DNA of 56,475 nucleotides from an uncultured Scytonema sp. (GTDB lineage Bacteria > Cyanobacteriota > Cyanobacteriia > Cyanobacteriales > Nostocaceae). The stretch spans positions 1 through 56,475 of the forward strand of contig CALMVQ010000028.1 of assembly GCA_937873135.1 (NCBI GenBank). The letters run 5' to 3'. Under the pieces are notes generated by a model. It saw only the letters and a program-made list of their open reading frames with translations, searched no databases and had not been told where the DNA came from. Shown piece by piece: positions 1 to 8,700 of this stretch. The position numbers and the translations under genes are program-made. Within the stretch, counting starts at the first letter, position 1, and each line of letters starts with the position of its first letter.

Positions 1-540
1 TTTTAAAACCTTAATAGGTATTAAGTTAAATTTAAACAAACTTAGCAGAAATAATGTTTGTATCCATTATCGTTTCAATCCCTAATAGGGAGTAAGGGAA
101 ATTTCAACAACGGAAGGGTCTGAAACACATTGCGAATCTTTTGTTTCAATCCCTAATAGGGAGTAAGGGAAATTTCAACCAACCAACTGTTCATCAAAGT
201 AAGCCATATATTAGTTTCAATCCCTAATAGGGAGTAAGGGAAATTTCAACTCATTAATCCTACTTGCAGTTGGAAATTTTATCGTGTTTCAATCCCTAAT
301 AGGGAGTAAGGGAAATTTCAACTTTAGCATGAAAGAGTATAAGAAAGGTGATTTTGTAGTTTCAATCCCTAATAGGGAGTAAGGGAAATTTCAACACTCC
401 TTTCCTTGGTACTCGCAAGTTGGAGTCAAACAGTTTCAATCCCTAATAGGGAGTAAGGGAAATTTCAACAAGAGTTCAAGTGGGAGTATGTAGAGCGCAA
501 CTTGTTTCAATCCCTAATAGGGAGTAAGGGAAATTTCAAC
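1..540 (-). CRISPR. CRISPR array 1 (type I-D), 8 repeats and 7 spacers in window
   Basis: Seven identical 37-base repeats begin at 72, 143, 214, 286, 359, 433 and 504. On the + strand they start GTTTCAATCCCTAATAGGGA and end GGGAAATTTCAAC. Spacers are 34-37 bases. A degenerate eighth repeat at 1-37 matches at 28 of 37 positions and is followed by a 34-base spacer, so this is the old, leader-distal end. The leader lies at the right end and abuts cas2, so the array is transcribed leftward and the transcript repeat ends in GATTGAAAC, the usual 8-base crRNA handle (ATTGAAAC) of cyanobacterial I-D arrays. The CCCTA/TAGGG arms form the short Cas6 hairpin. The array could continue left of base 1. Confidence 0.97.
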
Positions 541-771
541 GCCGGAAAGCTCAAAGCTCTGCTGTATTTGGTTTTCAAGGTTCTGTAGCGCGGATGGAAC
601 AATCATAGCATGAGAAATCTTGGTTGGTGGAGAGACAAATGGCTGAAATCCAGTCTGGGTATGGGGCGCGGGTGTCTTTTCCATGAATATTGTCGTTAAG
701 CCTTGTACTGTAGGGAGTTCAGCCATTTTTTTTTCAACTTATTTTCCAACACCTACCCATCCGCGCATTCG
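541..771 (-). promoter_or_regulatory. Leader of CRISPR array 1
   Basis: About 230 bases between the last repeat and the cas2 3' end are nearly identical to 13393-13622, the flank of array 2. It is AT-balanced and includes a poly-T tract at about 727-735. It follows the newest (rightmost) repeat and so should carry the array promoter and integration site. The homology continues past the cas2 stop codon (753-755) into the last ~18 coding bases of cas2. I do not mark a specific -10 box. Confidence 0.8.
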
Positions 772-1040
772 GCGAAGAAAATGGTGTTGTCAGGTGGTTG
801 TTCGCCGCCGATGCGTTCAATTTTACCAAAACAGCAGGCGCAGAGAAAATAAAAGCGGATGCTGTCGGTATCTGGCTTGATCAGTTTGTGCAAGCGCGAT
901 CGCAATTTCGCATATTGAGTATCGCTCAGCTCGCACTCAAACACGCTATACTGCACCCACTGACCGTAGGATTTCAGGATTTTGTGAATTTTTGTGCGGC
1001 GATTATCTTCTGGAATATCATAGGAGACAACAACGTTCAT
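753..1040 (-). CDS. cas2: CRISPR adaptation endoribonuclease-fold protein Cas2
   Basis: A 95-residue protein with the Cas2 signature at its N terminus (VVVSYDIPEDNRR), with Asp8 as the conserved metal-site aspartate. Cas2 is the structural dimer at the centre of the Cas1-Cas2 spacer integrase. The length is normal for the family. It starts with ATG 10 bases after the cas1 stop and is the last gene of the leftward cas operon, reading directly into the leader of array 1. Its last ~18 bases are also present next to array 2, which marks it as part of the duplicated unit. The fragment there is not a gene. Confidence 0.96.
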   Translation of the reverse strand: MNVVVSYDIPEDNRRTKIHKILKSYGQWVQYSVFECELSDTQYAKLRSRLHKLIKPDTDSIRFYFLCACCFGKIERIGGEQPPDNTIFFAECADG

Positions 1041-1050
1041 GGCAATTCAC

Positions 1051-2055
1051 CTACTTCAAAACCAGGGGTGGATATTTCTCGATTTCGCCCATTAGGTATT
1101 TCGCGAGTAATCGAGCTTGAAGTTCAAAAGCTTCCTGGTAAGTGCATTTGCGTCCTAATACTGGGTGTTTGAATTCGGATAGTTTCTTCTGGGCGTATAA
1201 TCGCAAGAATATTTTTCTTCCTTCAGGAGTGAGGGAGACTGCACCGCTTAATGGTTCGGTGACAAAATCTGCGGGAGTCAACAGCCGCTTATTTAATGTT
1301 GACAACACAACTGCATCCACTACCAAGGGACGAAATTCTTCCATCGTGTCTAATGATAGAGAGGCTCTTCCATAACGTTCGCAGTGAAGATATCCTAAAT
1401 ATGGATCGAAGCCCACAATGTTAGCTGCACCTTGCACGTCATGACGCAGTAATGAATAACCAAAGCTGAGTAAGGAATTGACAGGATCGGTAGGTGGACG
1501 ACGGACGCGGTTGGTAAACTCAAATTCTGTGTTGCGAATGAGTTGATTGAAGCAGCCAAAGTAAGCGGCACTTCCTGCACCTTCCAAGCCGCGAAGTGAG
1601 TTGATGCTGGTTGTGATATCAATGGGTGCGATGGCTTGTTCTATACGAGAAATGTTTTTGGACAAATCTACCTCGGTTGATTCTCGCTGCCGACGGATTA
1701 GGGTTTGACGGTAGTTCTTGAGTTTACCTCGCACAAAACCTTGTACCAAGTGGATTGCTTGGAGTGATTCTCCAGCTGCTTGCCATTGGGCTTTGCGAAC
1801 AAATATATTTTTAGTAACTTCTGGTTCCAAACGTCCTAAATAACGTCCGTTTTCTGTGAGGAATGTTAGGGGAATATTGCGTTCCAGCAGTTCGGAAATT
1901 GCTGCAGGTGAAATGGTGGCACGTCCTAAAACAACAACACCATCTACTTTAATCAATGGTACATCTAAAATCGTCTTTTTGTCAAACCTGACGTTGAGGC
2001 GTTCATCGATTTTGCCAATGAAGGCATCTTCTTGAGTAATGTAAAGTGTGCCCAT
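1051..2055 (-). CDS. cas1: CRISPR-associated integrase Cas1 (type I-D)
   Basis: A 334-residue Cas1, the catalytic subunit of spacer acquisition. Expected active-site residues are visible: Glu158 in LEGAGSAAYF, His224 in GYLHCERYG and Glu239 in LDTMEEFRP. I start it at the ATG at 2055 because a strong GGAGG Shine-Dalgarno lies 5 bases upstream. A TTG four codons earlier is open but overlaps that ribosome site. It follows cas4 after about 50 bases and is separated from cas2 by 10, consistent with one transcript. No damage is seen. Confidence 0.97.
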   Translation of the reverse strand: MGTLYITQEDAFIGKIDERLNVRFDKKTILDVPLIKVDGVVVLGRATISPAAISELLERNIPLTFLTENGRYLGRLEPEVTKNIFVRKAQWQAAGESLQAIHLVQGFVRGKLKNYRQTLIRRQRESTEVDLSKNISRIEQAIAPIDITTSINSLRGLEGAGSAAYFGCFNQLIRNTEFEFTNRVRRPPTDPVNSLLSFGYSLLRHDVQGAANIVGFDPYLGYLHCERYGRASLSLDTMEEFRPLVVDAVVLSTLNKRLLTPADFVTEPLSGAVSLTPEGRKIFLRLYAQKKLSEFKHPVLGRKCTYQEAFELQARLLAKYLMGEIEKYPPLVLK

Positions 2056-2105
2056 ATTTACCTCCAAAAGTTATGGTGTTTCGGTGTAAGTAAAAAAACT
2101 TGATA

Positions 2106-2699
2106 TTAGCAGGCTTCTTGATAGCGTCCTACTTTTTCAGCAGTTCCTGGCAAACATTGCGACTGAAGACTGCATCCGCTACAGCGCTTAGTTTTGACAG
2201 CTTTTGGCATTTTGCCTGTTGAGAGTAATCTTTGCACGGCTTCAATGGTATTGATGGTGGTTTGACGCAGCTCAGGAGTCATTTCGATTAACTGACGTTG
2301 ATGGGAGTGCGCGTAGTAGATATAACCATCACTGATATTTTTTCCTGTCATTTCTTCCAAACACAATGCTTGGGCGCAGACTTGCAACTCATAGTTATCC
2401 CATTCGCCTTTTTTACCGCGTTTGTATTCGACTGGATACCATTCACCGTTTTCAGATTCAATTAAATCGGATTTACCAATGAGTTGGAATTTTTCTGATT
2501 TCAGCCAAATTGCTCGAATTTGCCAAGTTTCTTCCTGATGTGCTTCTCCTACCGTATGGACGCGTTCGTGTAAACTTGTTCCTTCGATAGTGTATTGGTT
2601 ATCAGTAAATTCACCAGCACAAAACATTCTCCAACAGCGATGAGGACAATAGGCGTATTGATTTAAGGCGGCAATAGAAATGTATTCTAAATCATTCAT
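2106..2699 (-). CDS. cas4: CRISPR-associated Cas4 RecB-family exonuclease
   Basis: A 197-residue Cas4. It shows the Fe-S cluster cysteines (Cys18 and the C-terminal trio Cys173, Cys176, Cys182 in KRCSGCSLQSQC) and the RecB-type nuclease core: Asp78 in GKSDLIE, Glu91 and Lys93 in VEYKRG. In I-D systems Cas4 works with Cas1-Cas2 to trim prespacers and choose those next to a PAM. Its ATG overlaps the end of cas6 by 8 bases, so translation is probably coupled. Length and motifs are intact. Confidence 0.95.
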   Translation of the reverse strand: MNDLEYISIAALNQYAYCPHRCWRMFCAGEFTDNQYTIEGTSLHERVHTVGEAHQEETWQIRAIWLKSEKFQLIGKSDLIESENGEWYPVEYKRGKKGEWDNYELQVCAQALCLEEMTGKNISDGYIYYAHSHQRQLIEMTPELRQTTINTIEAVQRLLSTGKMPKAVKTKRCSGCSLQSQCLPGTAEKVGRYQEAC

Positions 2700-3564
2700 G
2701 GCTTTCAGTATTTACCGAACTAAAATTAGTACTCATGAGGCGACGTGTCATACCCATACCCATTGTTGTTTTGCGCCCCACTCCCGCATACAAGGCAAAA
2801 TTGGCAAGGGCATTTATTTGCTTGATGGCGATCGCTTCCATATCTCCAAGAATCCGGTATTTGATTTCGCCAACGCAACCAATAAATTTGCTGTCATAGT
2901 TGTCAATCACTTCGGTATGAATTTTGAAAAGACTTGGATAAATTGATTCGATGGGAACGTTACTCAATTCAATCACACTATATTTGTTCCAACGACTGAG
3001 AAGACTGTTGAAGACACATTCTCTAGTAGGCAGAACATTGTCGTATCCTCCTTGGCGGAAGGCAGTAGGTGTCGCGAAGGAGAAGTTAAGATTGCGATCG
3101 CTATCACTTGCTTGTTCGTACAATTGTGTGTAACTGCAAGCGTTTGTCCAAGGCTGTATTGATTGAGGCGTACCGAGAATACTGGTAATGCGTAAATCCG
3201 CAGAACCCAAATGCCAGGAATGCTTGGGGTTCAAATTCAGCCATAATGAAGTCAGTTTGCTAAAAAGTGTATCATCTAGGAGTGATATCCGCCACCAACA
3301 AGGTGTACCTGCTGGGATTGGGCGTTGATGATAACATTGCAAGGTATGATGATATTTGTGGTGGTGGCTTTTATCATGTTGTTGTACTTGTAACGGCGAA
3401 AGACTGAACGCTTTATCTGCGTTAGATGTATGTAGATAGTCTCCCAAGGCTTTATCTACAGAACTTACGAGGGTGAGAAAAAGGGCGTGGTTATGTCTAC
3501 CAGTCAGGAATTCAGGGTATATGGGAGATTGAGGGATGAGGTTTAGGATAAGACTATAAGGCAT
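2692..3564 (-). CDS. cas6: CRISPR RNA endoribonuclease Cas6 (type I-D)
   Basis: A 290-residue RAMP protein with the C-terminal glycine-rich loop GVGRKTTMGMG (about 261-271) typical of Cas6. It cuts pre-crRNA at the base of the repeat hairpin, leaving the ATTGAAAC 5' handle. Several histidines occur near the N terminus (around 24-26 and 67-77), but I cannot assign the catalytic one by eye. The 255-base gap upstream, before csc1, is filled with strong hairpins, so cas6-cas4-cas1-cas2 may be partly uncoupled from the interference genes. The gene looks intact. Confidence 0.93.
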   Translation of the reverse strand: MPYSLILNLIPQSPIYPEFLTGRHNHALFLTLVSSVDKALGDYLHTSNADKAFSLSPLQVQQHDKSHHHKYHHTLQCYHQRPIPAGTPCWWRISLLDDTLFSKLTSLWLNLNPKHSWHLGSADLRITSILGTPQSIQPWTNACSYTQLYEQASDSDRNLNFSFATPTAFRQGGYDNVLPTRECVFNSLLSRWNKYSVIELSNVPIESIYPSLFKIHTEVIDNYDSKFIGCVGEIKYRILGDMEAIAIKQINALANFALYAGVGRKTTMGMGMTRRLMSTNFSSVNTESHE

Positions 3565-3637
3565 AGGTTGTAGTTTTTTATTTTAGTCAAGGGAGATTCT
3601 GTAACTCATATCATGTTCGGTTTATTAACCATAATTT

Positions 3638-3720
3638 GCTTAGTACAATTTTTCATAAATTCGTAGCGTTTTGGTTCGTAGTTGCTAAGAGCGCTCTTAG
3701 CAACTACGAACAATAGACAT
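3638..3720. repeat. Palindromic dispersed repeat, copy 1
   Basis: It contains a perfect 38-base palindrome at 3674-3711 (GTTCGTAGTTGC... through a central GAGCGCTC). Together with about 35 upstream bases (GCTTAGTACAA..TTTCATAAATTCGT.GCGTTTTGG) it matches 54328-54411. It lies in the csc1-cas6 gap of the cas operon. A MITE-like or REP-like mobile hairpin is the likely nature. It could also act as a transcript attenuator or processing site. Confidence 0.85.
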
Positions 3721-3759
3721 TTTTTATTATGGGTAATTAAACGGACATAATATTACCCG

Positions 3760-3783
3760 CCCCTCTCCACTGGCGGAGAGGGG
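3760..3783. repeat. GC-rich hairpin in the csc1-cas6 gap
   Basis: CCCCTCTCC, a six-base loop, then GGAGAGGGG: a 9-base-pair perfect stem. It is followed by GATGGGGTGAGG, a wording common in dispersed cyanobacterial repeats. There is no T-run on the cas-operon strand, so it is not a classic terminator, but it would fold strongly in the cas mRNA. Confidence 0.7.
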
Positions 3784-3819
3784 ATGGGGTGAGGTTCGAT
3801 GAAACGCGCAACCACGAAA

Positions 3820-4536
3820 TCAATTCTTGAACCGATACTGCATCTTAGCTGGAAGGCGTAGTTTTTCAGAAGAGTTAGGATGTTCAAACTCATAAAACTG
3901 CCCTTGGCGAATACTGACATTTTGAATCAGACTCACAGGCGGCATGTTGACTACGTCGTAGCTGACAACTTGATGCGTAAACATGACATCCAGAGGATTG
4001 AGTGGATAACGGAAAGAGAAGTCATCGGTTTTTAATTTAAAGGTGACTTCTTGGATATTAACTTCTGCTTTACTCATCCATTTACCCAAGCGAATCCATT
4101 TTGGAAGTTTGAGTTGCTTTTGAGAAATCACAAAAAACTCAAACTGACTTTCTGCTGCAATCTCTTTTGCCCTACCAAAACTGGGGATATTTTTCTGGGT
4201 TTTCTCCATCTCAACGTGGTAATTATTGTTAGCATACTTCCAAGTGTTGAGAATGGCTGTATGGTGAATCGAACGTGCTGGAGTGACATAAATTCCTTGG
4301 TGATTGAGCGGTGTTAAATGCTGCTCATATTTAGGAACTTGTTCTGGGCAGAAATAACGATAGGAATGTTCTTCGGAAACAGTCGTCGAGTAAACTTCAC
4401 TATCTACCATCTCTAGTGCGTAACAAAGAGCATAATTGTGAATAACTGGCTCTGTTTCCTACAGTCTGCCTATCTCACGAGTTGCAAAATACAAGCTGTC
4501 GTGGAGAACCAAATGGCATTGGTAAAGGAATTGCAT
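3820..4536 (-). pseudogene. csc1: csc1 (cas5d) interrupted by an in-frame amber codon
   Basis: Csc1 is the Cas5-type subunit of the I-D effector; it caps the crRNA 5' handle and contacts Cas10d and Csc2. The gene begins at the ATG at 4536, which overlaps the csc2 stop (TAATG), and reads MQFLYQCHLVLHDSLYFATR. Codon 26 (4459-4461 on the + strand, cta) is TAG, between EIGRL and ETEPVIHNYA. The frame then stays open to the normal end (VDSEVYSTTVSEEHSYRYF...MQYRFKN), for 238 codons in all. A 196-residue product could restart at the ATG at 4410 but would lack the first strand and has no good ribosome site. Recent inactivation, suppression or a sequencing error are all possible. Confidence 0.88.
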
Positions 4537-5552
4537 TATTGTGACACCGCCTTAGCAGAAGTTTTCTTTTTACTGATATGCTGAAGAGCGTAATTTTTAG
4601 CTTCTGTATCAGCTTGTTGCAAAATACCTTTAATTCCTGTCTCGCTACCTATAAGCGCTTTGACGTCATTAAGTAAAGGTGTAAAAGTAGCTCCAATGTA
4701 GTCAGTATGAACGATGAATTCCTCAGCCATCAGTGAATCAATTGCACTGACGGCAGCGGCAATGACATCTTCTTCATCTAAAGGTTCGGGAGATTTGATT
4801 GTTTTATTATCCTTCATCACATCATATATCGATTGAGTCCAGCGTAGATTACTCGTGATTTCTCCATCAGCAAAAATGACACCAATTAACTCATTTCTCA
4901 CCCGCCCTGTACGAGTTGTTTGCGCTCCGTAGTGACGAGTTCTCATGATGTTGTTAAAAACATACAGGAAGCTGGCTTCTGTGGGATCTTTGAGTGTGAC
5001 AATACTGGGAAAGAAAACTTGAGGCTTGATGTGATCTTGCTGATTAATCCGGCTTGTCACTTCACCAGGCTTAGAACCATTTTCACCCTTGGATGCCATC
5101 GTACCATTTTCATACGGAGCATTGAGGGTAAAGGTTTCGTGAGATTCATCGAAAGCTGTAATTGAAAACGCTGTGTCTACAACCACTTTCGATTTTTCAG
5201 AACCAGAGTCACCAATAGCGAACCCGTAAATGATACAGTCAGGATTATCCATCGCAAAATCGACATTATATTCGCATTCTTTCGCTGTCATGAACCCATA
5301 GTTACGTAGTAATTCTCTACCTACTAAACGCTCTGGTGTAGACTGCTTGCGTTTGAACATTGAAAGACGGCTAATTGTGGTTTTGTCTTTGACTCCAGCT
5401 TTAACTCTGGCTTTATTTAGTTCTCCGTCTGTCTGGAATAGTGGGTATGATTCTGTTATGCGAATAGTAAGAAAGTGAACATATTTCCCCATTGGTTTGT
5501 AGGGGATTTCTGAGTGGAAAAATTTAGAGTCTATGGTTTTGAGAAATGTCAT
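4536..5552 (-). CDS. csc2: Type I-D CRISPR backbone protein Csc2 (Cas7d)
   Basis: A 338-residue Cas7-family RAMP that forms the crRNA-binding filament of the I-D effector. It is recognised by its overall sequence, including MTFLKTIDSKFFHSEIPYKP at the start, the basic KRKQSTPERLVGRELLRNYG stretch and the segment around NNIMRTRHYGAQTTRTGRVRN, a thumb-like region. The length is normal. Its stop overlaps the csc1 start by one base (TAATG), a translational coupling. The upstream gap to cas10d (about 190 bases) holds a C-rich dispersed repeat. Confidence 0.95.
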   Translation of the reverse strand: MTFLKTIDSKFFHSEIPYKPMGKYVHFLTIRITESYPLFQTDGELNKARVKAGVKDKTTISRLSMFKRKQSTPERLVGRELLRNYGFMTAKECEYNVDFAMDNPDCIIYGFAIGDSGSEKSKVVVDTAFSITAFDESHETFTLNAPYENGTMASKGENGSKPGEVTSRINQQDHIKPQVFFPSIVTLKDPTEASFLYVFNNIMRTRHYGAQTTRTGRVRNELIGVIFADGEITSNLRWTQSIYDVMKDNKTIKSPEPLDEEDVIAAAVSAIDSLMAEEFIVHTDYIGATFTPLLNDVKALIGSETGIKGILQQADTEAKNYALQHISKKKTSAKAVSQ

Positions 5553-5650
5553 GATTAGTCTCCAATAATTAATGTTTTTTTGCTGATATCCGGTTCACCA
5601 AGACGCCAAGAAAGGAAGGAGAGAGTTAGTTTTCATTTTCTTGGTTGGGG

Positions 5651-5765
5651 TTTAATACTGCGTAGGATTTGCTCTTTTTTCCTCCCCTGCATCCCCTGCA
5701 TCCTCTGCCCCCCCTGCTTGCCTCAACAGATAAATTTCTTAACCGAGCAGTATTGGGTTGGGGTT
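5651..5765. repeat. C-rich dispersed repeat overlapping the cas10d 3' end
   Basis: The segment has TTTTTTCCTCCCCTGC units (CCCCTGC repeated), then AACCGAGCAGTATTGGGTTGGGG. AATACTGC at 5654-5661 and GCAGTATT near 5748 are inverted. A related block (TTTTTTCCTCCCCTGCTCCCCCTGC...AACCGTATTGGG) occurs at 47356-47412 inside a broken gene. The last codons of cas10d (PNPILLG, stop) are read from this element. Confidence 0.6.
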
Positions 5766-8700
5766 GATTGGTTGCTCGTCTCTGTTTTGGTTTTCTTTGT
5801 CGTCTTCTAGGCGATATAGAAATTCGCAGGTGTCGCGAATTAAGTTGAGTTGACGCCCTGCTAAACGTGCGCGAGCGCCTGCAAATGATTTTTCAAATAC
5901 TTCTACGACAAAGTACTGGGCAAAATCTAAAACTGTTTGTCGTTCTTCTTCGCGTTTGCTAAATACCCAACGCCCTTCTGCTGTGGAGGCATGAACTCGA
6001 TCCATCAGTTTAAAAACGGAGGCTGCAACAGCGGCAACTAATGTTTCTCCTTGGAAAACACTGAGTTCAGCTTTGAGGATTGTTTCCGATGCAATATCAA
6101 TGGGTTTTAATACAGCGTTGGATTTCGGATTATAACGTTTGTTTGCTCTGTAAAATTTGCGGTAAAGTTCTGTTAATTTTTTAGGATGATTTAGACTGGA
6201 TTCTTCTCCCACAATTAATTCCTCCAAATTTGAATCATATTTTGTGTAAGGATCGAAGCAGGGATAAAAGTGATAGGCATAAAGCCGAATTTTTTCAATT
6301 CGAGCTGTTTCCACTCCTTGGTTCCGAACCCAACGGTTAAGATAAGAAAAGACGTAAAGTGGACTCGTTTCTAAATCTGTCGCAAGTTCATTAAATCTAC
6401 CCCAATTGGCGTCATAACCAGACTTACCTTGTCGGGCGTTCACATCAAGGTGAATGGCATAAGCAGCTGTGAGGATATTCAATGGTGCAGGATATCGGAT
6501 GCCGTTTTCCTCCCAACCTTCCAGGATGTAGTCAAGACGGAAGCGATCGCGTCTTACTAAAGCCCGAAAAGCGTGAGGTGCACTGTCAAGAAAAACACTT
6601 TCCTCAAACTCAGCCCCATCATTAAAAGGTGGAATTGGCGACTCAGAAACCACTGTCTTGACATCTAATATCATCGGGAAAGCAAACGCCAACCAACTTG
6701 GCATCACCCAAGATTCAGTGTCGGTGCTATCTCTTCCTGGCGGAAGTGCCATGAAGTAGAAAGTTAAAGGCTGATTTTCGGGATAAGATAGTTTAAAGGT
6801 TCGGTTTAGTTTACCTTGTGAATTCTCATCAATTAAGAAAGTATCTACACTTTGATAGCGTTCTTGCCCCAGATTCGCTTGGAAATCTTTACTGATAAAA
6901 TGATTGCGGATGCTAGTATCAAAACGGGTTTGAGCAATACCAGTGTAAGCTTTCTGCAAAAACTTGTTAGTTTCAGGAGTGAAATAATAAGTGGGATAAA
7001 AGTAAAGATAACGGTATTTGCCATCCTCAAATCTTTTCCCCACTGCTTGAGTTTGATTCATCAAAATTTGCCGAAGCATCATTTCCAAAGCGGCAATACT
7101 GGAAATATTGCGTTTGGCATTAGAACCTCCCAACATCTGCTTATTTGTGTAAACTTGCGGTGTGAATAACACTGCTGATTCCATTTGCTCGGTAACTGTA
7201 TAAGCAGAATGGGAAATGGAACAAATTAACTGCCTTCCTCTACCTGGTTTTTTAGCTGCATTGTAATTGTTTAGCTCATTCAAAAAAGTTTCAGTCTGAG
7301 TAGCAATGCCTGCTACCTCATGACTACCCGGTAGCATGACAACTCTTTCTACCCAAAGCCTTAAATCATCCCAACCATCAGCCAGTTGATACTGGGTAAC
7401 AATCGGCTCAATCAAGCTTTTTAGATAAGTAATAACTTGCTCGCAGATCTCACGTACATCTTCCACACCAGGATGATGTTGCAGATATTTAGCTGCTAGG
7501 TAATACCATTCATAGGGAACTCCCCCAGTATTTCCCTTTAATTTATTTTCTTTCAGACTTTGATTGATCCGTTGGATTGCACGAATTTGGGGTAAGTATT
7601 CTACTAAGTTCCAAAATTCTACAACTTTGTTAGTTATATCAAAATTAGGTATTTTTGGCAAGTTTTTATCTTTCTTACAAGCAGCTTCAATGCGACTGAC
7701 TGTTTCATCCCAAATTTTCCGACTGACTAAATCACCAAATTCTGCCAATCGATCAATGCGGATATCGTCAACAAACTTGAAGTCATAGTCAGCAGGTAAA
7801 ACGCCTTTCTGCTGGAATTTCTCCAAATTATCGCTGCGACTTTTGGCAACAGAGCCTTTATTAGAGTTTAAGATGCGTAACGTAGCATCTAAAGCAACTT
7901 GCATCAAGCCAACATCATCAAAAAATAAGTTGTAATATTCGGCATATTTCATGCCTTTACCGTCTCTGCCAAATCCTGTTTGTCGGAAACGTAACTGACT
8001 CGCACAAAGAGATTTAATACTATGAACAACTCTGTTTGGTAAATCTTCTAGCGCAATAGGTGGAGCATCGCGTAAAGCTAGGTAGATGACACCTGTTGGT
8101 AAATATAATAGTGCTTCGTAATAGGTATGCTCATCAGTATTGAGACTAGTGTGAGCCTCAATCAGAGCATTGTTCACCACATTAGTCAGCACACCTCTAT
8201 TCTCAGCAATGCGGTGATAAGTTAATTTCAGTTGCCCATCACTGAGGTTGTGGATGATTTCTTTGAGTCTAGGGTGCTCCGCGTCTTGGGGATGTTTAAC
8301 AATCGAGGCGAGAGAGTCAGCTAAACATGTTAGCTCCGACAGACTGCGAAGAGTGCGATCGCGCAACACTGGATTCAACCCGTACTCAGAAAAATTCCAG
8401 TTTGTATCCCAACGTCGTTGTGCATTGTAAGCCATGCACAACAAATCATCTAGGTACTCTTTATATCCTTCTGGCTCCTCTGGATTAATAAAGTAGTCAA
8501 GCCCTAACTGCCGAGCTTTTTCATCAATAATTTTACGATGTTCATCGAGCGGTAACTTGCGACAGTTTTCTGGAACATCAGGAAACTTTTCAAAATCATG
8601 CAGAATAAACCCAGCCATCACCAATCTACGTTCTTGTTCTCGCACCACTCGTCGGCTAGTCGTATTGAGTTGTGCCAAACGTCGCTCAACTGAATGAGCC

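Noticed and set aside
798-1172. 124-codon plus-strand open frame opposite cas2 and cas1
   Set aside because: It is a shadow of the strongly supported cas2 and cas1 genes on the other strand.
4410-4410. ATG at 4410 as the normal csc1 start
   Set aside because: The upstream frame encodes matching Csc1 sequence back to an ATG overlapping csc2, interrupted only by one TAG, so 4410 is internal.
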